From Nocardioides sp. zg-1308 (lineage in GTDB: Bacteria; Actinomycetota; Actinomycetes; Propionibacteriales; Nocardioidaceae), in assembly GCF_013155375.1 (NCBI RefSeq), contig NZ_JABJQY010000002.1, positions 186,001-250,000 of the forward strand: a stretch of 64,000 nt of DNA. The letters run 5' to 3'. Below are positions 8,628 through 18,457 of this stretch, in pieces. A model generated the notes under the pieces. It made no database searches and was not told the DNA's origin. It saw only the letters and a list, made by a program, of their open reading frames with translations. How positions within the stretch are numbered: position 1 is the first letter of the stretch; each line of letters begins with the position of its first letter. The position numbers were made by a program, and so were the translations under genes.

Positions 8628-9488
8628 ATGGAGCCGCAGCGCAGGATCCTCGTGACCGGAGCCCGGGCCAAGACCGGCGACCCGCTGGCCCGCCTGCTGG
8701 TCGCGCGGCCGGGTGTCGAGGTGCTCGGCGGGAGCAGGGACCCGGCGACCGTCGACCTCCCCGGCGTCGTGCCCACCGCCATCTCCTGGGACGAGCCGAC
8801 GACCTGGGGCAGCGCCATCGGCGACGTGGACGCCGTCTTCGTCGTCCGGCCCGACCGGCCCGACGCCCCCGAGCTCATCGCCGGACTGCTGGGCCAGGCG
8901 CCGGAGGACGCCCACGTCGTCCTGCTCTCGGAGCGCGCCGCGGACTACGCCGCGCTCGACCGCTGGGGCCTGCGGTGCGAGGACGCCGTGCGCTCCGGCC
9001 CCCGCAGCTGGACCATCCTGCGGCCGAGCTGGTTCATGCAGGTCCTCACGGATCCCCGCTTCTTCCGCGACGCCGTGACCGGCGACGCCGAGCTGCCGTT
9101 CCCCGACGGGGGCGGTCGGCTGGCCTGGATCGACGCGCGCGACATCGCCGCGGTCGCCGAGGTGGCCCTGCTCGACAGCGACCACCGCGGCAGCGTCCTC
9201 GAGCTGACCGGGCCGGAGGCGCTCACCCTGGAGGAGACCGCCGGGCTCCTGTCGCCGCTCGCGGGCCGCCCGGTCACCCATCGCCGGCAGACCGTCGCCG
9301 AGGCCGTCGTCGGCATGGACGGCTTCGACCTCGAGCTGACGGAGATGACCTACGAGCGGGTCCGCGCGGGCGCGTTCGCCGAGGTCACCGGTGAGGTGGA
9401 GCGGGTCACCGGCCGGCCGCCGCGGAGCCTCGCGACGTTCGTCGAGGACGTCGTGGCCGGCCTCGACGGACCGCCGACCCTCAGCTGA
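8628..9488 (+). CDS. NAD(P)-binding, NmrA-like Rossmann protein
   Basis: 286 residues. Begins with a Rossmann beta-alpha-beta unit, ILVTGARAKTGDPLARLL, a G-x-x-x-x-T-G variant of the nucleotide loop. It continues with features of the NmrA/atypical SDR group: VDAVFVVRPD, SWTILRPSWFMQ (about 138-149) and AWIDARDIAAVAEVAL. There is no Tyr-x-x-x-Lys catalytic pair, typical of the NmrA/HSCARG subgroup that senses redox state or reduces quinones. The gene overlaps the convergent HAD gene by 8 nt. Substrate unknown. Confidence 0.8.
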   Translation: MEPQRRILVTGARAKTGDPLARLLVARPGVEVLGGSRDPATVDLPGVVPTAISWDEPTTWGSAIGDVDAVFVVRPDRPDAPELIAGLLGQAPEDAHVVLLSERAADYAALDRWGLRCEDAVRSGPRSWTILRPSWFMQVLTDPRFFRDAVTGDAELPFPDGGGRLAWIDARDIAAVAEVALLDSDHRGSVLELTGPEALTLEETAGLLSPLAGRPVTHRRQTVAEAVVGMDGFDLELTEMTYERVRAGAFAEVTGEVERVTGRPPRSLATFVEDVVAGLDGPPTLS

Positions 9489-10119
9489 CGAGGGGCAGCA
9501 GCGGCCGCAGGTCGTCGTGCACCTCCGCCGCACCGGCCTCGGTGAGCACACGCGGGTCGTGCGTCGTGGCGATGCCGTGCACGCGTCGTACGCCCGCAGC
9601 GACCGCCGCGCGGACCCCCGCGGGCGAGTCCTCGGCAGCGAGCGCCTCGGCTGGGTCCGCGCCCAGCCGCTCGCACGCCAGCGCGAAGCCCGCCGGGTGC
9701 GGCTTGCCGTCCGCCACGTCGCGCGCCGTGACGACGAGGTCGACGCTCTCGAGCGTGAGGGACAGCGACTCGACGAGGGAGCGCTCGACCCATGCCGGGC
9801 CGGCGGACGTCACGATGGCGACGGGCACGCCGGCTGCGCGCGCCGCCTCGATCAGCTCGCGCGCCCCGGGCACGGCGCCGGCCGCCTCGTCCGGGACGTG
9901 CGTCAGGACCTCAGCGAGCACGGCCTCGGGGTCGAGGCCGGCCCACGGCCCCGGCTCGGTGGCGAAGACGTCGGCCGCTCGGCGGCCCGTGAAGATCGTC
10001 AGGTCGGGGACGTCCCACCCCTTGTGCGCGAAGAAGGACTCGTAGCCCCGGCGGTGCAGCGGCTCGGAGTCGACGAGCGTGCCGTCGAGGTCGAGCAGCA
10101 GGGCCGACACCCGGGTCAT
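9481..10119 (-). CDS. HAD-superfamily phosphatase / beta-phosphoglucomutase-like
   Basis: 212 residues. HAD motif I LLLDLDGTLVDSEP (nucleophile Asp10, acid/base Asp12), motif II VAIVTSAGPAW (about 97-107), a lysine in DGKPHPAGF and motif IV AAEDSPAGVRAA are all present, with a subclass I alpha-helical cap between motifs I and II. Likely hydrolyses a small sugar phosphate. Its 3-prime position in the GlcNAc PTS run (the start overlaps the EIIA stop by 4 nt) suggests a role in amino-sugar or phosphosugar clean-up, which is inference. Confidence 0.85.
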   Translation of the reverse strand: MTRVSALLLDLDGTLVDSEPLHRRGYESFFAHKGWDVPDLTIFTGRRAADVFATEPGPWAGLDPEAVLAEVLTHVPDEAAGAVPGARELIEAARAAGVPVAIVTSAGPAWVERSLVESLSLTLESVDLVVTARDVADGKPHPAGFALACERLGADPAEALAAEDSPAGVRAAVAAGVRRVHGIATTHDPRVLTEAGAAEVHDDLRPLLPLVS

Positions 10120-10586
10120 GCGGTGGTGAAGAGCAGGTCGCCGGCGGCGACGGGTCCGCCGACCGCGTCGCTCGTGACCGAGCCCTTGGGTGCGTCCATG
10201 AGCACGACCGGGACGACCGGCGAGACGTCCAGGCCGGCCGCGGACCCCGGCAGGCTCGAGGGGTCCCAGGTGATCATCGGGTCCCCGGCGGACACCTCGT
10301 CGCCCTGCGAGGCGAGGACCTCGAAGCCCTCCCCCTCGAGGCGGACGGTGTTGATGCCGAGGTGGACGAGCACCCCCACGCCGTCGCCGAGCACGACGAA
10401 GGCGTGCGGGAGGACCTTGACGACCGTGCCGGCGATCGGTGCGACCACCGTGGTGCGGCCCGCGTCGGGCTCGATGGCGACGCCGGGGCCGACCATCTCC
10501 TCGGCGAAGACCGGGTCGGGCACGTCGGTCATCGCGATGACCCTCCCGGGGCAGGGTGAGAGGACCTGCACGGACGACTGGCTCAC
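10116..10586 (-). CDS. PTS glucose/GlcNAc-type EIIA component
   Basis: 156 residues from the GTG at 10586, which overlaps the EIIB stop by 4 nt (GTGA). Phospho-transfer histidines are recognisable by analogy to EIIA-Glc: H75 in VLVHLGINTVRLEG is the phosphorylation site and H61 in PHAFVVLGDG is the supporting histidine. The beta-sandwich glycine pattern (PIAGTVV, GDEVSAGDPM) is complete. Passes phosphate from HPr to EIIB in the cytosol. Encoded as a separate polypeptide rather than fused to EIIC. EI and HPr are not in this window. Confidence 0.92.
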   Translation of the reverse strand: MSQSSVQVLSPCPGRVIAMTDVPDPVFAEEMVGPGVAIEPDAGRTTVVAPIAGTVVKVLPHAFVVLGDGVGVLVHLGINTVRLEGEGFEVLASQGDEVSAGDPMITWDPSSLPGSAAGLDVSPVVPVVLMDAPKGSVTSDAVGGPVAAGDLLFTTA

Positions 10587-10816
10587 ATCAGGTCCTCGAT
10601 GTCGTCGGCGAGGTTGTCCGCCTCGGGCCCGACGACGACCTGGACGACCGTGCCGCTCGCCATGACCCCGTGGGCACCGGCCGACTTGAGGGCGGCCTGG
10701 TCGACCAGGGACCCGTCCTTGACCTCGGTGCGGAGGCGGGTGATGCACGCCTCGATCTCGACGACGTTGTCCGCGCCGCCGAGGCCGGCGAGGATCTGCT
10801 CTGCCTTGCTGCTCAT
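10583..10816 (-). CDS. PTS glucose/GlcNAc-type EIIB component
   Basis: 77 residues, the size of a free-standing EIIB-Glc domain. The phosphorylatable cysteine is Cys24 in the diagnostic EACITRLR. SGTVVQVVVGPEADNLADDI closes the fold. Accepts phosphate from EIIA and transfers it to the sugar carried by EIIC. Reads with the EIIA and HAD genes as a translationally coupled set; the EIIC partner lies across the divergent promoter at 12863. Confidence 0.92.
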   Translation of the reverse strand: MSSKAEQILAGLGGADNVVEIEACITRLRTEVKDGSLVDQAALKSAGAHGVMASGTVVQVVVGPEADNLADDIEDLM

Positions 10817-10894
10817 CTGTGAACCTTTCGTGGGGAGGTGACCACTGTTGGTCTCGTGGGCCGCTCGCGCAACCTCCTCGACCAGCGGTGCGGG

Positions 10895-11983
10895 TCAGCC
10901 GGTGACGTCGGTCTGGGTGACCTTGTTGAGCCCGCGCGGGTTGTCGGGGTCGAGCCCCATCCGCAGGGCCATCTGCTCGATCATCAGCTGTGAGGGGACG
11001 ATCGAGGCGATGGGCTCCACGGCCTCGGGCAGGTCGGGACCCGCCAGGTGCAGGTCGCAGAGGTCCGCGAACGACGGCGTGCCGCCGATGCCGAGGACCC
11101 GCGCGCCGCGCCCCCGCAGGTCGCGCACCAGGTCGGCCATCGGCTCGGCCAGCGGGCCGTGGGCGGCGCCGACGAGCACCGCGAGCAGCCCCTCGCTGAC
11201 CACCGAGATCGGGCCGTGGCGCAGGTCGGCGTAGGAGTAGCCGCGCACCGGGCGCAGGCACGTCTCCTCCATCTTGAGCGCGGTCTCCAGCGCGGTGCCG
11301 AGCAGCAGTCCGCGGCCGGAGACGACCACGCGCTCGGAGCCGGCCAGCGCCTCCGAGGCGGCGGACACGTCCGCGCCGAGGAGCCCGGCAACGGCGTCCG
11401 GCACGCGGTCGAGGTCTGCGGCGAGGCCGTCGGCGCCCTCGCCGGCCAGCGCGTCGGCCAGGACGGCGAGCGCCACCATCTGGGTGAGGTAGGTCTTCGT
11501 GGCCGGCACGGCGACCTCGGGCCCGGCCTGGGTCACCAGCGCCACGTCGGCCGCCGCGGCCAGCGGGGAGTCGGCCACGTTGGTCACGCTGACCGTCGCG
11601 GCGCCGCACTCGCGGGCCCACCGCTGCGTCTCGACGATCTCGGCGGTGGAGCCGGACTGCGAGACCGAGACCACCACGGTGTCGGAGAGGTCGAGCCGGG
11701 CGCGGTAGTGGGTGGCGACGCTCGGAGCAGCCAGCGCGGCGGGCACCCCGGCCGCCACCTCCAACAGGTAGCGACCGTAGATCGCGGCGTTGTCGCTGGA
11801 CCCGCGCGCCACCAGCAGCACCCGGCGGCGGTCGCCGGCGAGGTCACGCAGGCGGGGCTGCTCGGGCAGCAGGTGCTCGAGCGTACGACGGGCGGCAGCC
11901 GGCTGCTCGGCGATCTCCGACGCCATGCGCGTCGAGGGGCCGCCGGTCTCGCCGGTGGGAGTGGTGGTCGCGGTGGTCTCCAT
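10895..11983 (-). CDS. Two-SIS-domain glucosamine-6-phosphate deaminase (NagB-II / GlmS isomerase-like)
   Basis: About 362 residues from the ATG at 11983, preceded by AAGGA at correct spacing. Two SIS domains: first VLLVARGSSDNAA and VVSVSQSGSTAEIV (about residues 56-120), second VVVSGRGLLLGTALETALKMEE (about 215-235), followed by YADLRHGPISVV, the isomerase-site loop shared with GlmS. There is no glutamine amidotransferase domain. In GlcNAc clusters such proteins convert glucosamine-6-phosphate to fructose-6-phosphate plus ammonia. Context (nagA, GlcNAc PTS, GntR) strongly supports this over general sugar isomerase roles. Upstream of EIIB on the same strand. Confidence 0.88.
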   Translation of the reverse strand: METTATTTPTGETGGPSTRMASEIAEQPAAARRTLEHLLPEQPRLRDLAGDRRRVLLVARGSSDNAAIYGRYLLEVAAGVPAALAAPSVATHYRARLDLSDTVVVSVSQSGSTAEIVETQRWARECGAATVSVTNVADSPLAAAADVALVTQAGPEVAVPATKTYLTQMVALAVLADALAGEGADGLAADLDRVPDAVAGLLGADVSAASEALAGSERVVVSGRGLLLGTALETALKMEETCLRPVRGYSYADLRHGPISVVSEGLLAVLVGAAHGPLAEPMADLVRDLRGRGARVLGIGGTPSFADLCDLHLAGPDLPEAVEPIASIVPSQLMIEQMALRMGLDPDNPRGLNKVTQTDVTG

Positions 11984-12027
11984 GGGTGTCCTTGACAAGG
12001 TCGGGGCGGCAGAGCCATGCTCGGCGA

Positions 12028-12041
12028 CTGGTACGTACCAG
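12028..12041. promoter_or_regulatory. dre-like GntR operator CTGGTACGTACCAG
   Basis: Perfect 14-bp palindrome in the divergent region between the deaminase/EIIB/EIIA arm and the GntR/EIIC/nagA arm. The TGGT-N4-ACCA arrangement matches the DasR/NagR (dre) operator of actinobacterial GlcNAc regulons. A degenerate second half-site (CGTACCAATTG) follows. Most likely bound by the GntR protein encoded 55 nt downstream and released by glucosamine-6-phosphate, as in DasR. Confidence 0.7.
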
Positions 12042-12095
12042 ACCGTACCAATTGCCAGACCAGACGTCGAGCGCCCACTGGGAGGAGGAGGTCAC

Positions 12096-12862
12096 GTGGC
12101 CGGCAGGATCGACCAGGGCCCCCGCCCCAAGCACGCGCAGCTCAGCGACGTGCTGGCGGACCTCGCCACGCGCGAGCTCGGCCCGGACACCGCGATCCCG
12201 TCCGAGCGCGACCTCATGGCGACGTACGACGTCTCGCGCGCCACGGTGCGCAAGGCCGTCGACAGCCTCGTCGCGGGCGGCCTGCTCCACCGGATCCAGG
12301 GCAAGGGCACCTTCGTCGCCCGTCCCCGTGTGGAGAGCCGTCTGCACCTCGCGTCGTTCTCCGACGACATGCGCCGCCGCGGGCTGGCGCCGTCGACCCG
12401 GCTGATGCTCGTGGACGAGGAGCGCCCGCCGTCCGACGTGGCAGCGACCCTGCGGCTGGGCGCGACGGGCACCGCGTGGCGGATCGACCGGGTCCGCCTC
12501 GCCGACGGCCAGCCGATGGCGATCGAGCAGGGCTGGTATCCCCGCTCGCTCCTGCCCGACCTCGACACCGAGGACCTCACCGGCTCGCTCTACACCCTGT
12601 TCTCCCAGCGCTACGACCTCGTCATCGACGCGGCCGAGCAGACGCTGTGGGGCGAGGCGGCCGAGGGCTCGACCGCGCGCCGCCTCGAGGCGCCCGTTCA
12701 CACCCCGCTCCTGGTCTTCCGCCGCGTGTCCAGCGCCGCGGGACGTCCGGTCGAGCACGTCGTCTCGCGCTATCGCGGGGACCGCTACCAGGTCCACATG
12801 AGCCTCGGCGCCGACCACGGCGCCAGCAGGAAAACGAGCACCACCAGAAGGGATCGATCCTC

Positions 12863-12866
<4 letters not shown>
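12096..12866 (+). CDS. GntR/HutC-family (DasR/NagR-like) transcriptional regulator
   Basis: 256 residues from the GTG at 12096, chosen because GGAGGAGG lies 5-6 nt before it. Winged HTH at about 15-77 (IPSERDLMATYDVSRATVRKA and GLLHRIQGKGTFV), then a UTRA effector-binding domain at about 95-240 (LPDLDTEDLTGSLYTLF, VEHVVSRYRGDRYQVHM). UTRA members of the DasR/NagR/YvoA group sense phosphorylated amino sugars. Its stop overlaps the EIIC start by 4 nt, so regulator and transporter are co-translated. Expected to repress both arms through the palindrome at 12028-12041. Confidence 0.92.
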
Positions 12867-14116
<1,250 letters not shown>

Positions 14117-14117
14117 C

Positions 14118-15248
14118 GTGCTCCTCACGGCAGACCGGGTGGTCACCCCGGCGCGGGTCCTCGCGCCGGGGTGGCTGCTCTCCGACGGCGACCGCATCGT
14201 CGAGGTCGGCGACGGGACACCACCGCGTACGCCCGACCTCGAGCTCGGCGACGCGACGGTCGTCCCCGGGTTCGTCGACCTCCACGTCCACGGCGGGGGC
14301 GGCGCGTCGTTCGACACCGGCACGGCCGAGGCCGCCGAGGTCGTCGTCTCGGCCCACCTCGCCCACGGAACCACCTCGATGGCGGGGAGTATCGTGAGTG
14401 ACAGCCCCGACCGGATGGGCAGGGCGGTGCGGGAGCTCGCCCTGCTCGTCCGGGAGGGGCGCCTCGCGGGGATCCACCTCGAGGGCCCCTGGCTCAGCCC
14501 GGAGCGCTCGGGCGCCCACCAGCCCGGCGCGCTCGCCGCGCCCGACCCCGCCGCCGTCGACTCACTGCTGGCCGCCGGCGACGGCGCCGTGCGGATGGTG
14601 ACCCTGGCACCCGAGCTGCCCGGCGGTATCGAGGCGGTGCGCCGGATCAGCGGCGCGGGGGCGGTCGCCGCGATCGGCCACACCGACGCGTCGTACGACG
14701 TGGCGCGCGAGGCCCTCGAGGCCGGCGCCCGGCTGGGCACCCACCTCTTCAACGCCATGCGCCCGCTGCACCACCGCGACCCCGGGCCCGTCGGCGCGCT
14801 CCTCGACGCCCCCGTCGACGTCGAGCTCATCGCCGACGGCGTGCACCTGCACCCGGCCGTGCTCCGCACCGTCTTCGCCGCCAAGCCGGGCCGCTGCATC
14901 CTGGTCACCGACGCGATGGCCGCGGCAGGCGGCCCTGACGGCGACTACCGCCTGGGACCGATGGCGATCGAGGTGCGCGACGGCGTGGCCCGGCTGGCCG
15001 ACGGCACCGGCAGCGGCGCCATCGCCGGCTCGACGCTCACCATGGACGCGGCCCTCCGCTTCGCCGTACGCACCGCCGGCCTGCCGCTCCTCGACGTCGT
15101 GCACGCCGCGAGCACGGCACCCGCCCGGGCCTGGGGCCTGGACGACGTCGGCGCGCTCGAGGCCGGCCGGCGGGCCGACCTGGTGGTCCTCGACGCCGAC
15201 CTGTCCGTACGCCGGGTGATGCGGGCCGGTGCCTGGGTGCGGCGCTGA
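14118..15248 (+). CDS. nagA: N-acetylglucosamine-6-phosphate deacetylase
   Basis: 376 residues, GTG start two bases after the EIIC stop. Amidohydrolase fold with metal/catalytic motifs in order: FVDLHVHGGGGASFDTG near 52-68, IHLEGPWLSPERSGAH near 118-133 (metal Glu), AIGHTDASYD near 185 and THLFNAMRPLHH near 211-222 (His ligands), ILVTDAMAAAG near 260 (catalytic Asp). Removes acetate from GlcNAc-6-P delivered by the PTS; the product feeds the deaminase at 10895. The last gene of the rightward GlcNAc operon. Confidence 0.95.
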   Translation: MLLTADRVVTPARVLAPGWLLSDGDRIVEVGDGTPPRTPDLELGDATVVPGFVDLHVHGGGGASFDTGTAEAAEVVVSAHLAHGTTSMAGSIVSDSPDRMGRAVRELALLVREGRLAGIHLEGPWLSPERSGAHQPGALAAPDPAAVDSLLAAGDGAVRMVTLAPELPGGIEAVRRISGAGAVAAIGHTDASYDVAREALEAGARLGTHLFNAMRPLHHRDPGPVGALLDAPVDVELIADGVHLHPAVLRTVFAAKPGRCILVTDAMAAAGGPDGDYRLGPMAIEVRDGVARLADGTGSGAIAGSTLTMDAALRFAVRTAGLPLLDVVHAASTAPARAWGLDDVGALEAGRRADLVVLDADLSVRRVMRAGAWVRR

Positions 15249-15267
15249 CCCCTCCCGGCGGGGTCAG
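15245..15267. terminator. Compact bidirectional stem-loop between nagA and ABC permease
   Basis: CTGACCCC (15245-15252) pairs perfectly with GGGGTCAG (15260-15267) around a 7-nt loop. The stem contains the stop codons of both convergent genes: nagA TGA 15246-15248, and the permease TGA complementary to 15264-15266. It could terminate transcription in both directions. Confidence 0.6.
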
Positions 15268-16196
15268 CCCTTCGTCGAGCCCAGCGTCAGCCCCGACACG
15301 AACTGCTTCTGGAGCGCGAAGAAGACCACCAGCACCGGCAGCGCGACGATGATCGACCCGGCCGCGACGAGGTTGGTGTCGGTGAAGAACTGCCCGCGCA
15401 GGTTGTTGAGCGCCGACGTGACCGGCAGCTTGTCGCCCTGCTGGATGAGCACGGTCGCCCAGAAGAACTCGTTGTAGACCCAGGTGACCTGCAGGGTGGC
15501 CAGGGCCGCCAGCGCAGGGCGGACCAGGGGCATCGTGAGCTGCCAGTACTGGCGCCACACGCTCGCGCCGTCGAGCTCGGCCGACTCGTAGATCTCGTGC
15601 GGCAGCGTCTTCATGTAGTTGCTCAGCACGAAGGTGCAGAAGCCGAGCTGGAAGGCGGTGTTGACGAGGATCAGGGCCCAGAAGCTGTTGAGCAGCAGGC
15701 CCGAGTCGCTCATGAACGTCGGCAGCGGGACCTCGCGGAACATCCGGAAGACCGGGATGAGCAGCGCCTGCGGCGGCAGCAGGTTGGCGGCGAGGAAGAC
15801 GCCGAGCATGGCGAGGTTGAAGCGATAGCTGAACCGCGCCAGCACGAAGGCGACCATCGACGACAGGAACAGCGTCAGCGCCACCGCGGGGACGGTGATG
15901 AGCAACGAGTTGCGCATGTGCACGCCGAAGTTGCCCTGCTGCCACGCCTGCTCGTAGTTGCTGGTGGTCCACCCGCCGAAGGAGAGGTAGCCGTTGGCCT
16001 GGGTGTAGTCATACTCCCGGAAGGAGTTGATCAGCGCCCACAGCAGCGGGAAGAGCCACGCCAGGGCGAGCAGGGCGACGATGACGGTGGCCACGACGCC
16101 GCGGCGCCTGCTCATCACGCCGCCGTCCTTGCGAGCCGGCGCGGTCGGCGCGACGACCGGGGCGGGCGGGGTGGCGACCGGGGTCTCGTAGGTCAT
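15264..16196 (-). CDS. Carbohydrate ABC transporter permease (MalG-like)
   Basis: 310 residues from the ATG at 16196, overlapping the preceding permease stop by 4 nt (ATGA). Six hydrophobic segments; the EAA loop YESAELDGASVWRQYWQL around 196-213 contacts the ATPase subunit. Belongs to the CUT1 group of sugar importers. The N-terminus carries a proline/alanine-rich cytoplasmic extension (VATPPAPVVAPTAPA). Third gene of the binding protein / MalF / MalG operon; no cognate ATPase is encoded nearby, so a shared MsiK-type ATPase is likely. Confidence 0.92.
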   Translation of the reverse strand: MTYETPVATPPAPVVAPTAPARKDGGVMSRRRGVVATVIVALLALAWLFPLLWALINSFREYDYTQANGYLSFGGWTTSNYEQAWQQGNFGVHMRNSLLITVPAVALTLFLSSMVAFVLARFSYRFNLAMLGVFLAANLLPPQALLIPVFRMFREVPLPTFMSDSGLLLNSFWALILVNTAFQLGFCTFVLSNYMKTLPHEIYESAELDGASVWRQYWQLTMPLVRPALAALATLQVTWVYNEFFWATVLIQQGDKLPVTSALNNLRGQFFTDTNLVAAGSIIVALPVLVVFFALQKQFVSGLTLGSTKG

Positions 16197-17125
16197 CGCG
16201 AACGCTCCTCGCGGAAGACGGTCCGCAGGTAGATGGTGATGAAGACCGACGAGATGACCATCATGATCACGGCCAGCGCGGAGCCGAAGCCGTAGCGCGT
16301 CGCCTCGCCGACGACGTTCTGCGCGACGAGGGCGCCGATGACCTCCAGGCCGTTGCGGCCCTTGTTGATCACCCAGACGAGGTCGAAGGCGCGCAGCGAC
16401 TCGATGACCACGATGACGATGACGACCATGTTGATCGGGCGCATCACCGGGAAGATCACGTGGAAGAAGGTCTTCACCTCGTTGGCGCCGTCGACGGCGG
16501 CCGCCTCGCGCAGGCTGGCGTCGACGCCCTTCAGGCCGGCCAGGTAGATGAGCATGATGTAGCCGGTGTGCCGCCAGGCGGTCGCGACGAGCACCGCCCA
16601 CAGGTTGATGTCGGGGTCGCCGTACCAGTCGACCTGGGTGTTGAAGACCTGGTTGATGAGGCCCTGGTCGCGGGAGTAGAAGAGCTGCCAGATGAAGCCG
16701 ATGAGCGCCAGCGACAGCACCACGGGCATGTAGAACGCCGTCTGGTAGAGCCGGCTGCCCTTCATCTCCCGGTCGAGGACGACCGCGAGCAGCATCCCGA
16801 GGATCGTGGGGAAGACGAACAGGAACGCCAGCCAGATGAGGTTGTGCTGCACCGCCGGCCAGAACGCCGGGTAGATGGTGAAGATGTCCTCGTAGTTCTG
16901 GACGCCGACCCACTCGATGGTGTCGAGGTCGCCGAACCCGTTCCACTTCCCGAAGGACAGCACGAAGGACAGCACGGCCGGCACCCACACCAGGAGCACG
17001 ACCAGGAGCAGCGGGACCGTCACCATCGTGATGACGGTCGCCCTGTCCTTGCCGGGCAGCTTCTTCTCGCGGCCCCGGGGCGGCGCCGCAGCCGCGGGCC
17101 GCGGCGCCTCGTCGATGTGGGTCAT
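16193..17125 (-). CDS. Carbohydrate ABC transporter permease (MalF-like)
   Basis: 310 residues with six predicted membrane segments after a basic/proline leader (PRPAAAAPPRGREKKLPGK). The EAA motif LREAAAVDGANEVKTFFHV is at about 197-215. Pairs with the downstream MalG-like permease to form the channel of a CUT1 importer. It begins 3 nt after the binding-protein stop. The neighbouring galactosidases suggest alpha- or beta-galactosides (raffinose, melibiose or galacto-oligosaccharides) as cargo. Confidence 0.92.
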   Translation of the reverse strand: MTHIDEAPRPAAAAPPRGREKKLPGKDRATVITMVTVPLLLVVLLVWVPAVLSFVLSFGKWNGFGDLDTIEWVGVQNYEDIFTIYPAFWPAVQHNLIWLAFLFVFPTILGMLLAVVLDREMKGSRLYQTAFYMPVVLSLALIGFIWQLFYSRDQGLINQVFNTQVDWYGDPDINLWAVLVATAWRHTGYIMLIYLAGLKGVDASLREAAAVDGANEVKTFFHVIFPVMRPINMVVIVIVVIESLRAFDLVWVINKGRNGLEVIGALVAQNVVGEATRYGFGSALAVIMMVISSVFITIYLRTVFREERSR

Positions 17126-17128
17126 GGC

Positions 17129-18457
17129 TCAGCCGAAGATCGAGGCGGCCTGCTCCTGGATGCTGGCCGTGACCCCGTCGATGTCGTCCGGGTCCTTCAG
17201 GAAGGCCTGGATCGAGGGGATCATCACCGTGTTGGCGAAGTCGGCGTTGGTGTCACGGTCCATGAACTGCGCGATGTTGGCCGCGGCGCCCACGACCTCG
17301 GCCGACTTCTTCTGCAGGTCGCTGTAGGTCGAGGTGCTCGCGCCCTCGTTGGCGGCGATGAACGGCGCGTCGGCGTTGCTGTTGGCCGCGTCGGCGGCGG
17401 CGGCGCTGCCGAGCCACTTCGCCATCGCCTTGCCGGCCTCCTGGTTCTGCCCGGCCGACGCGACGCAGAAGCCGTCGATGGGGGCGTCGAGGGCGTCGGA
17501 GCCGATCGAGGAGTCGAGCTCGGGGAAGGTGAAGAAGTCGAGGTCCTCGCCGTTCTCGCCGAGCGCGTCCACGACGAACGCGCCGAGCAGGTACATCCCG
17601 CACTCGCCCTTGCCCATGGCGGTCGCGGCCTCCTGCCAGGTCCGGCCCAGCGGGTCGGCCTGGTGGTAGGGCAGCAGGGTGCGCCAGGTCTCGAAGACCT
17701 GCTTGACCTCGTCGCCGTCCCACGCCTCGTCGCCGGCCATCAGGCTCATGTGGAAGTCGAAGCCGTTGAGGCGCATGTTGAGGATGTCGAAGGTGCCCAT
17801 CGCGGGCCAGCCGTCCTTGTCGCCGAAGGCGAACGGCGTGACGCCCTTGCCCTGCATGTCCTCCATCAGCGCCATGAAGTCGTCGTTGGTCTCCGGCGGC
17901 GCCCAACCGTTCTTCTCGAAGACCGACTTCCGGTAGAAGACCGCCCACGGGTAGTACTGCACGGGGACGAAGTACTGCTTGCCGTCGGGCGCCGTCGCCG
18001 CCTGCTTGAACGAGTCGTTGAGCCCGTCGATGGGCCACTGGTCGCTCAGGTCGGTGATCAGGCCGTTCTCGGCGAACTGGGCCATCCGGAAGCCGGCGAA
18101 CCAGGTGAAGACGTCGTCGGGCGTGCCCTGGAGGTAGGTGTTGATGCTCTCCTGGAACGTGTTGTGGTCGACCGCGTTGAGGCTGACCTTGGTGTCGGTC
18201 TCCTTCGTGTACGCCTCGGCCATCGCGGCGAGCCGGTCGTAGGCCGGGCCGACGCCCTCGGCCTCGTTGATGCCGAACTTCACGGTGGCACCGGAGCCGG
18301 TGGACGGACCGGCGTCGTCGCCACCGCAGGCGGCCAGCATGCTGGCGCCGCCCACGGCGAGACCGCTGAGCCCGATCCCCCGGAGGACGGAACGACGCGT
18401 CGCCGCCATCGTGGCGACGGTGGAGCGAGGAATGGCACTGGATGTGGTGCGGGACAC
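17129..18457 (-). CDS. Extracellular sugar-binding lipoprotein (ABC transporter)
   Basis: 442 residues from the GTG at 18457, preceded by AGGAGG at good spacing. The signal peptide ends in a lipobox, MLAAC (Cys44), and also contains RRSVLRGIGLSG (Arg21-Arg22), a Tat-like twin arginine, so export may use the Tat pathway with lipid anchoring afterwards. The mature part is a family 1 solute-binding protein (KFGINEAEGVGPAYDRLAAM, YYPWAVFYRKSVFEKNGW, AMGKGECGMYLLG). First gene of a leftward operon with two permeases, divergent from the GH42 gene. Confidence 0.92.
   Translation of the reverse strand: MSRTTSSAIPRSTVATMAATRRSVLRGIGLSGLAVGGASMLAACGGDDAGPSTGSGATVKFGINEAEGVGPAYDRLAAMAEAYTKETDTKVSLNAVDHNTFQESINTYLQGTPDDVFTWFAGFRMAQFAENGLITDLSDQWPIDGLNDSFKQAATAPDGKQYFVPVQYYPWAVFYRKSVFEKNGWAPPETNDDFMALMEDMQGKGVTPFAFGDKDGWPAMGTFDILNMRLNGFDFHMSLMAGDEAWDGDEVKQVFETWRTLLPYHQADPLGRTWQEAATAMGKGECGMYLLGAFVVDALGENGEDLDFFTFPELDSSIGSDALDAPIDGFCVASAGQNQEAGKAMAKWLGSAAAADAANSNADAPFIAANEGASTSTYSDLQKKSAEVVGAAANIAQFMDRDTNADFANTVMIPSIQAFLKDPDDIDGVTASIQEQAASIFG

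Noticed and set aside
10842..10855. Dyad GACCA-N4-TGGTC upstream of EIIB as a second GntR operator
   Set aside because: The half-sites are inverted relative to the TGGT-N4-ACCA operator and it lies inside an operon; too weak to claim.
15264..16988. 574-codon reverse ORF covering both ABC permeases
   Set aside because: The N-terminal half is the out-of-frame shadow of the MalF-like gene. The true MalG start is the ATG at 16196, with a 4-nt overlap.
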